A stretch of DNA of 64,000 nucleotides from Oxytricha trifallax (Eukaryota > Ciliophora > Spirotrichea > Sporadotrichida > Oxytrichidae), in the NCBI GenBank assembly GCA_000711775.1, contig ARYC01018502.1, forward strand, positions 1 through 64,000, in the 5' to 3' direction. The notes beneath the pieces are model-generated. The model did not search any database and was not told the origin of the DNA. It saw only the letters and a list, made by a program, of their open reading frames with translations. How positions within the stretch are numbered: position 1 is the first letter of the stretch; every line of letters starts with the position of its first letter. A program made the translations under genes and the position numbers. Below are positions 60,500 through 64,000 of this stretch, one piece after another.

Positions 60500-61250
60500 A
60501 TGTTTAGAATCATAAATAAATTTCTTATGATGAAGATCCAAATTTAAATTTTAAAAATAATGTTAATTAATGATATATTACCAATAATTCTATTTTAAAT
60601 TTTGAGGATTTTGTGTGGACTAAAAATAGCATTAATAAACTAAATAAGTTGGGCCTATAATAAATTGAAAACTAAATTTAGTTGGAAATTAATCAGAAAC
60701 ATTATTTATTATATATAAAATTAATTAATTAAACGAAATAATTTACCGATATTAAGAAAACGAATGGAGTCAGATTTAGTAGTAAACTAATAAATACTTT
60801 AATATAATTGATCTTATTTGAGAGGGGTAAGGGTCCTCCAAAAACTTATAATAATAAATCTCAAGTAAAATCTTTTTTTACAAATAAATTTTTTATTATA
60901 TTTTTTAAATATTTTTTCCTTTCTGTAATTATGTGAAATTTGGCAACTATAACTTCTTAGACATTCATTTAATTATAATACTAGCAATATTATTGCTAAA
61001 AATAACTATATAGCAATTATAATTTCTTCCTTTCTTCATCACACTTGCCATTAAACTTCTATTTTTTTTAAGAATTCTATTTATATTATTATCTCACTTT
61101 ATTTTATGGCAAGACAATATTTACATATTATTTTAATTGAAAATTTTAAAAGATTCTTAGCATTCCCCCTTAACAAATTCATTTTTTATCAATTTATTAG
61201 AAATTATTTTCTATGTAGATTCATCAGTAATATATATAATGAATTTGTTA
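60500..61250 (+). other. Possible further coding pieces, then AT-rich sequence
   Basis: 60590-60880 can be read SILNFEDFVWTKNSINKLNK, then LGLQQIENQIQLEINQKHYL and KKTNGVRFSSKLINTLIQ without TGA. Composition is coding-like, but the connection to the surface-protein gene is not shown. From 60900 to 61250 nothing recognised. Confidence 0.35.
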
Positions 61251-61252
61251 TG

Positions 61253-61271
61253 CTGGAAACTTCCCCCCCCC
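61253..61271. repeat. Solo end of the G-run MITE family
   Basis: GCTGGAAACTTCCCCCCCCC (ten Cs) matches the right end of the MITE family. No partner end or 8-bp duplication was found within ~500 bp to the left, so it is either truncated or its left end has decayed. Confidence 0.55.
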
Positions 61272-61274
61272 CTA

Positions 61275-62030
61275 ATTTTCAGTATAAAGCAATATATTTA
61301 AATCAAACTAATCATTAATCGCTCAACTTTTTTTCCTGTTATTTTTAAAATTGTACTAAAATAATATTTTTATATCATTAAATAATTATCTACTTATTAT
61401 AAATAAATATATCTTAAAAGAAAAATTTATTGAAAAATCTGAAAATTTTCTATATATTTAATACATAAATGTGAATTTAAAAAAATCAAACATAATGTTA
61501 ATTCTTTTGTAAGTTTAATTAAATATTTACACTTAAGTTTAGAAACTTTTTAAAAATAAAAACATATTTGAAGAGAATATTTAATAATTTATTTATATAA
61601 TTGAAAAAATCGAAATTTGTTTCATGTTTAAAGTAAGAATTGAAGGAATGTTTTACATATTTAATTGGAATATAAAACATAAAGAAAAATTTGGGGCTTA
61701 TATTAATTTTTAAAATAAATAATTGATACTATATGATCAGCGAAATTATTTATGAATTAAAACAGTATATATAAAAATAATCTAAATTAAAGAAACTTGA
61801 AAGAAATTAATTTAAAGTTCTTAGAGATATTAAATGAGAATCAATGGTTAAATCTTTCATTGATAAAATTAGCTTTGAACAACTTTATTTTCTTTATAAT
61901 AAATATTATTATTAAATATAAAGATATATTAATTTGTTTATCAAATAAATTTGTCTAATCAATATATTAATATTATAATTTTTTTAAAAAAATCATCTTT
62001 TTCAAGGATATCATTAGCTGTAAAATATGA
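61275..62030. other. AT-rich intergenic region
   Basis: About 750 bp with no frame of coding-like composition, separating the 3' ends of the surface-protein gene and the - strand gene ending at 62035. Confidence 0.5.
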
Positions 62031-62034
62031 ATAT

Positions 62035-64000
62035 TCAATCATTTAGTTCAATTTCTATCTATTTTTCTTTTGGCATACTAATTTTTTGTTGATGTCTTTA
62101 ATTCAACTCGTTGTAGCCCTTATTACTTTAATAGCTCAAATTTTTTTGGTGATTTTTTGACAATATTTGCATTTGCTTGGTAAATGGGTCTTGTAAAGAC
62201 AAGTCTTTTTACCATTGATATTTTTCAGTTTTCTTGGATTTATTTAATTTTTAATCGTGGCCTTTGCTTTTTGGGCCAAATTAGGTTTTGATATCCTCAT
62301 TTTAAAGTTTAAGGATGTTATTTAGATATATTTTTAATAATTTTAAATTAATTGTTATCAAATTCTTTACCAGCTTGAGTATTAAAGAGTAATTTTAAAA
62401 TAAAATTATTTATTGTCTATTTCAACTTGCTGTTGCTTTTGAACTTAAAGATGATTTTATATTAAATTATTAAAAAGTATTTAATATTTAACTGTATAAC
62501 TGATTGCTCCGCTTTTAATTTTTGGAAAGATTTTAGTTGAAATGAGTTATCATTGCCTTCACTAGAAATTTCTTCATTATACCATGAAACAACTTTTGCT
62601 GAATATTTCTTTCAGGCTTTTCATCATGAGTTTGGTTTCCCAAAATATTTTCGAGAATTTTCTTACTCTTTCTATTTGATAATTTTAATATATGTTTATT
62701 TAGTAAATATTACTAAGAAATAAAAGATATATTGTTGTTCTTGCAATCTGTGAAGAGCTCAATCATATGCTCTGCTACCTACTAAAGTTCAAGCTCCCTT
62801 TTTTCTATTTATATCTCTTTCGATTCCTCAAGCTCTGCCTTTTCTAAATTTTTTACCAACTTATTAGAAAGCATGTTTTTATAGAAAATGGCACGAGTTT
62901 TCTTTAGTATTTATTTAGATAAACCTTTGACACTAATTTCAACACTTGCATCTAATTTTATTACAAAAAATAATGTAGATTTTTTTAATCTACTTTATGA
63001 TACTTGAGATGTCAAGTTGCTTATCAATTTTTTCCTTAGCAATTTCATAGAGTTTTTTCTTAATTTAGATCTTTTTCGATTTACAGCAGCAGAACAAGAA
63101 TTTCCTTAAGAAATCTAATAAGCTGTCTTTGAATATATATGAGAACGGTTTACGGGATTGAAGAAGCTTAATCAACCCTAAATTTCAATTGATAACTACG
63201 ATTATTAATATTTTTTTAGATATCTAAATAAGAGTTGGGATCACCTTCTACAAATACAAATGATTTTGCATTAGAATTAGTTCTTTTTTTGAAGCTACGC
63301 TGACTGTTCATCATACTGTCTATAGCAGCTTCTGGGTCTGCTTCTCCACCTTCGAAATTTAATTCTTCAGTTTATCCATCTTCATGCTTCTAGATTTCCT
63401 ATCTTGAGTTATGTGAATTAAAATTAATAAAATATTTTTTGATAATTACTAATTTGAGTTCTTAATTTTATAATTGCAGTAATTAAAGGAATGGAAAATT
63501 TTGACAGATTTTTAAATAAGATTTATAATTTTATTAATTATAAAGTAATGGCTATATAACGCATCTTATTTTTTCTCATATTATATTTAAATATTGCCTT
63601 GAATAAAGTATTAATAATTGAAATTGAATATATTTACAATTAAAAATCAATTTTGTAGTATAATTTAGATTATTTTTTTATTAATATCATGGTCAAATTG
63701 TCTCATATTTATAATAATTTAACTAAGTAATTCAAACAATTTCTATAAATATTTCACACAATTTAAAGCTTAGTGTCATGTGCCAGTTATCTAAACTTTT
63801 ATCTACATTATTTGCTGATTGATTTCTTAAACATTGCCTAATTTATTGTCTTAACTTGATAATATTTGTGAAAATAAGCTTTTAGAACTCAATTAAGTTT
63901 TTCTAATCCAATTATTTTATAATTAATTAAATAAAACTTTTCTCTTATTAAAGCTTTATTAATATCTGAAGTGTTAAATACATTACGATTACAGAGGATA
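62035..64000 (-). CDS. 3' part of a - strand gene, probably a membrane-protein cytoplasmic tail (5' end outside window)
   Basis: The C-terminus is at TGA 62035-62037 (SMPKEKQIEIELND). Upstream pieces: 62050-62270 (DQKLNKSKKTEKYQWQKDLS, LQDPFTKQMQILSKNHQKN); 62480-62690 (KKILENILGNQTHDEKPERN, QKLFHGIMKKFLVKAM); 62730-63000 (STLFFVIKLDASVEISVKGL, RAIFYKNMLSNKLVKNLEK, EQLEESKEIQIEKRELELQQ-like); 63000-63180 (KFLFCCCKSKKIQIKKKLYE, AKEKIDKQLDISSIIKQI); 63200-63410 (GEADPEAAIDSMMNSQRSFK, SNAKSFVFVEGDPNSYLDI). The CCC cluster beside a basic stretch and the LDISSIIKQI motif recall the cytoplasmic tails of ciliate multi-pass membrane proteins. Pieces switch frame at AT-rich gaps, as expected for IESs or introns. 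Family not certain. Confidence 0.55.

Overview
The window reads as germline (micronuclear) DNA of a spirotrich ciliate of the Oxytricha / Stylonychia / Tetmemena kind; the species cannot be fixed from sequence alone. Three observations support this. (1) Long reading frames appear only when TAA and TAG are read as glutamine, and clear gene ends use TGA. (2) Genes are cut by short AT-rich segments bounded by small direct repeats (pointers). Removing each segment with one repeat copy restores the protein, so these are internal eliminated sequences (IESs) between macronucleus-destined segments (MDSs). (3) A complete telomere-bearing element (TBE) transposon with C4A4-type ends and an AAT target duplication lies at 54941-59107.

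Layout. 1-31 kb is gene-dense on both strands: Cms1-like ribosome biogenesis factor (+), mitochondrial leucyl-tRNA synthetase (+), AIM24-like protein (-), a Gln-rich coiled-coil protein (+), a Cid1/TUTase-like nucleotidyltransferase (+), a CFAP97-like ciliary protein (-), an acidic protein of unknown role (-), a tubulin tyrosine ligase-like enzyme (-), a small membrane or secreted protein (+), a protein with two cyclic-nucleotide-binding domains (-), and a basic Gln/Asn-rich protein (-) whose five MDSs can be joined completely. About 33.4-37.8 kb has no gene I can recognise and holds retroposed elements. About 37.8-60.5 kb is one very dispersed + strand gene for a large cell-surface protein (repeat ectodomain, cadherin-like domain, C-terminal membrane helices). 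Its coding pieces are tens to hundreds of bases long, and the gaps hold a LINE, MITEs, a 2.3-kb foldback element and the TBE. A - strand gene for a probable membrane protein or its cytoplasmic tail runs off the right edge.

The most striking system is a family of non-autonomous DNA elements (about 390-500 bp) with G-run/C-run ends (GGGGG..AAGTTTCCTGC) and 8-bp target duplications. At least four copies sit inside protein-coding sequence. In the two best cases, and plausibly in two more, taking out the element with one target-duplication copy restores the reading frame. The target duplication thus serves as the pointer, so these MITEs are IESs whose transposon origin is still readable. Together with the TBE, the foldback element with a nested palindrome, and LINE/SINE copies inside larger IESs, the window shows several stages of transposon-to-IES conversion. 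Pointers and joins were worked out by eye and should be checked against somatic (macronuclear) sequence.
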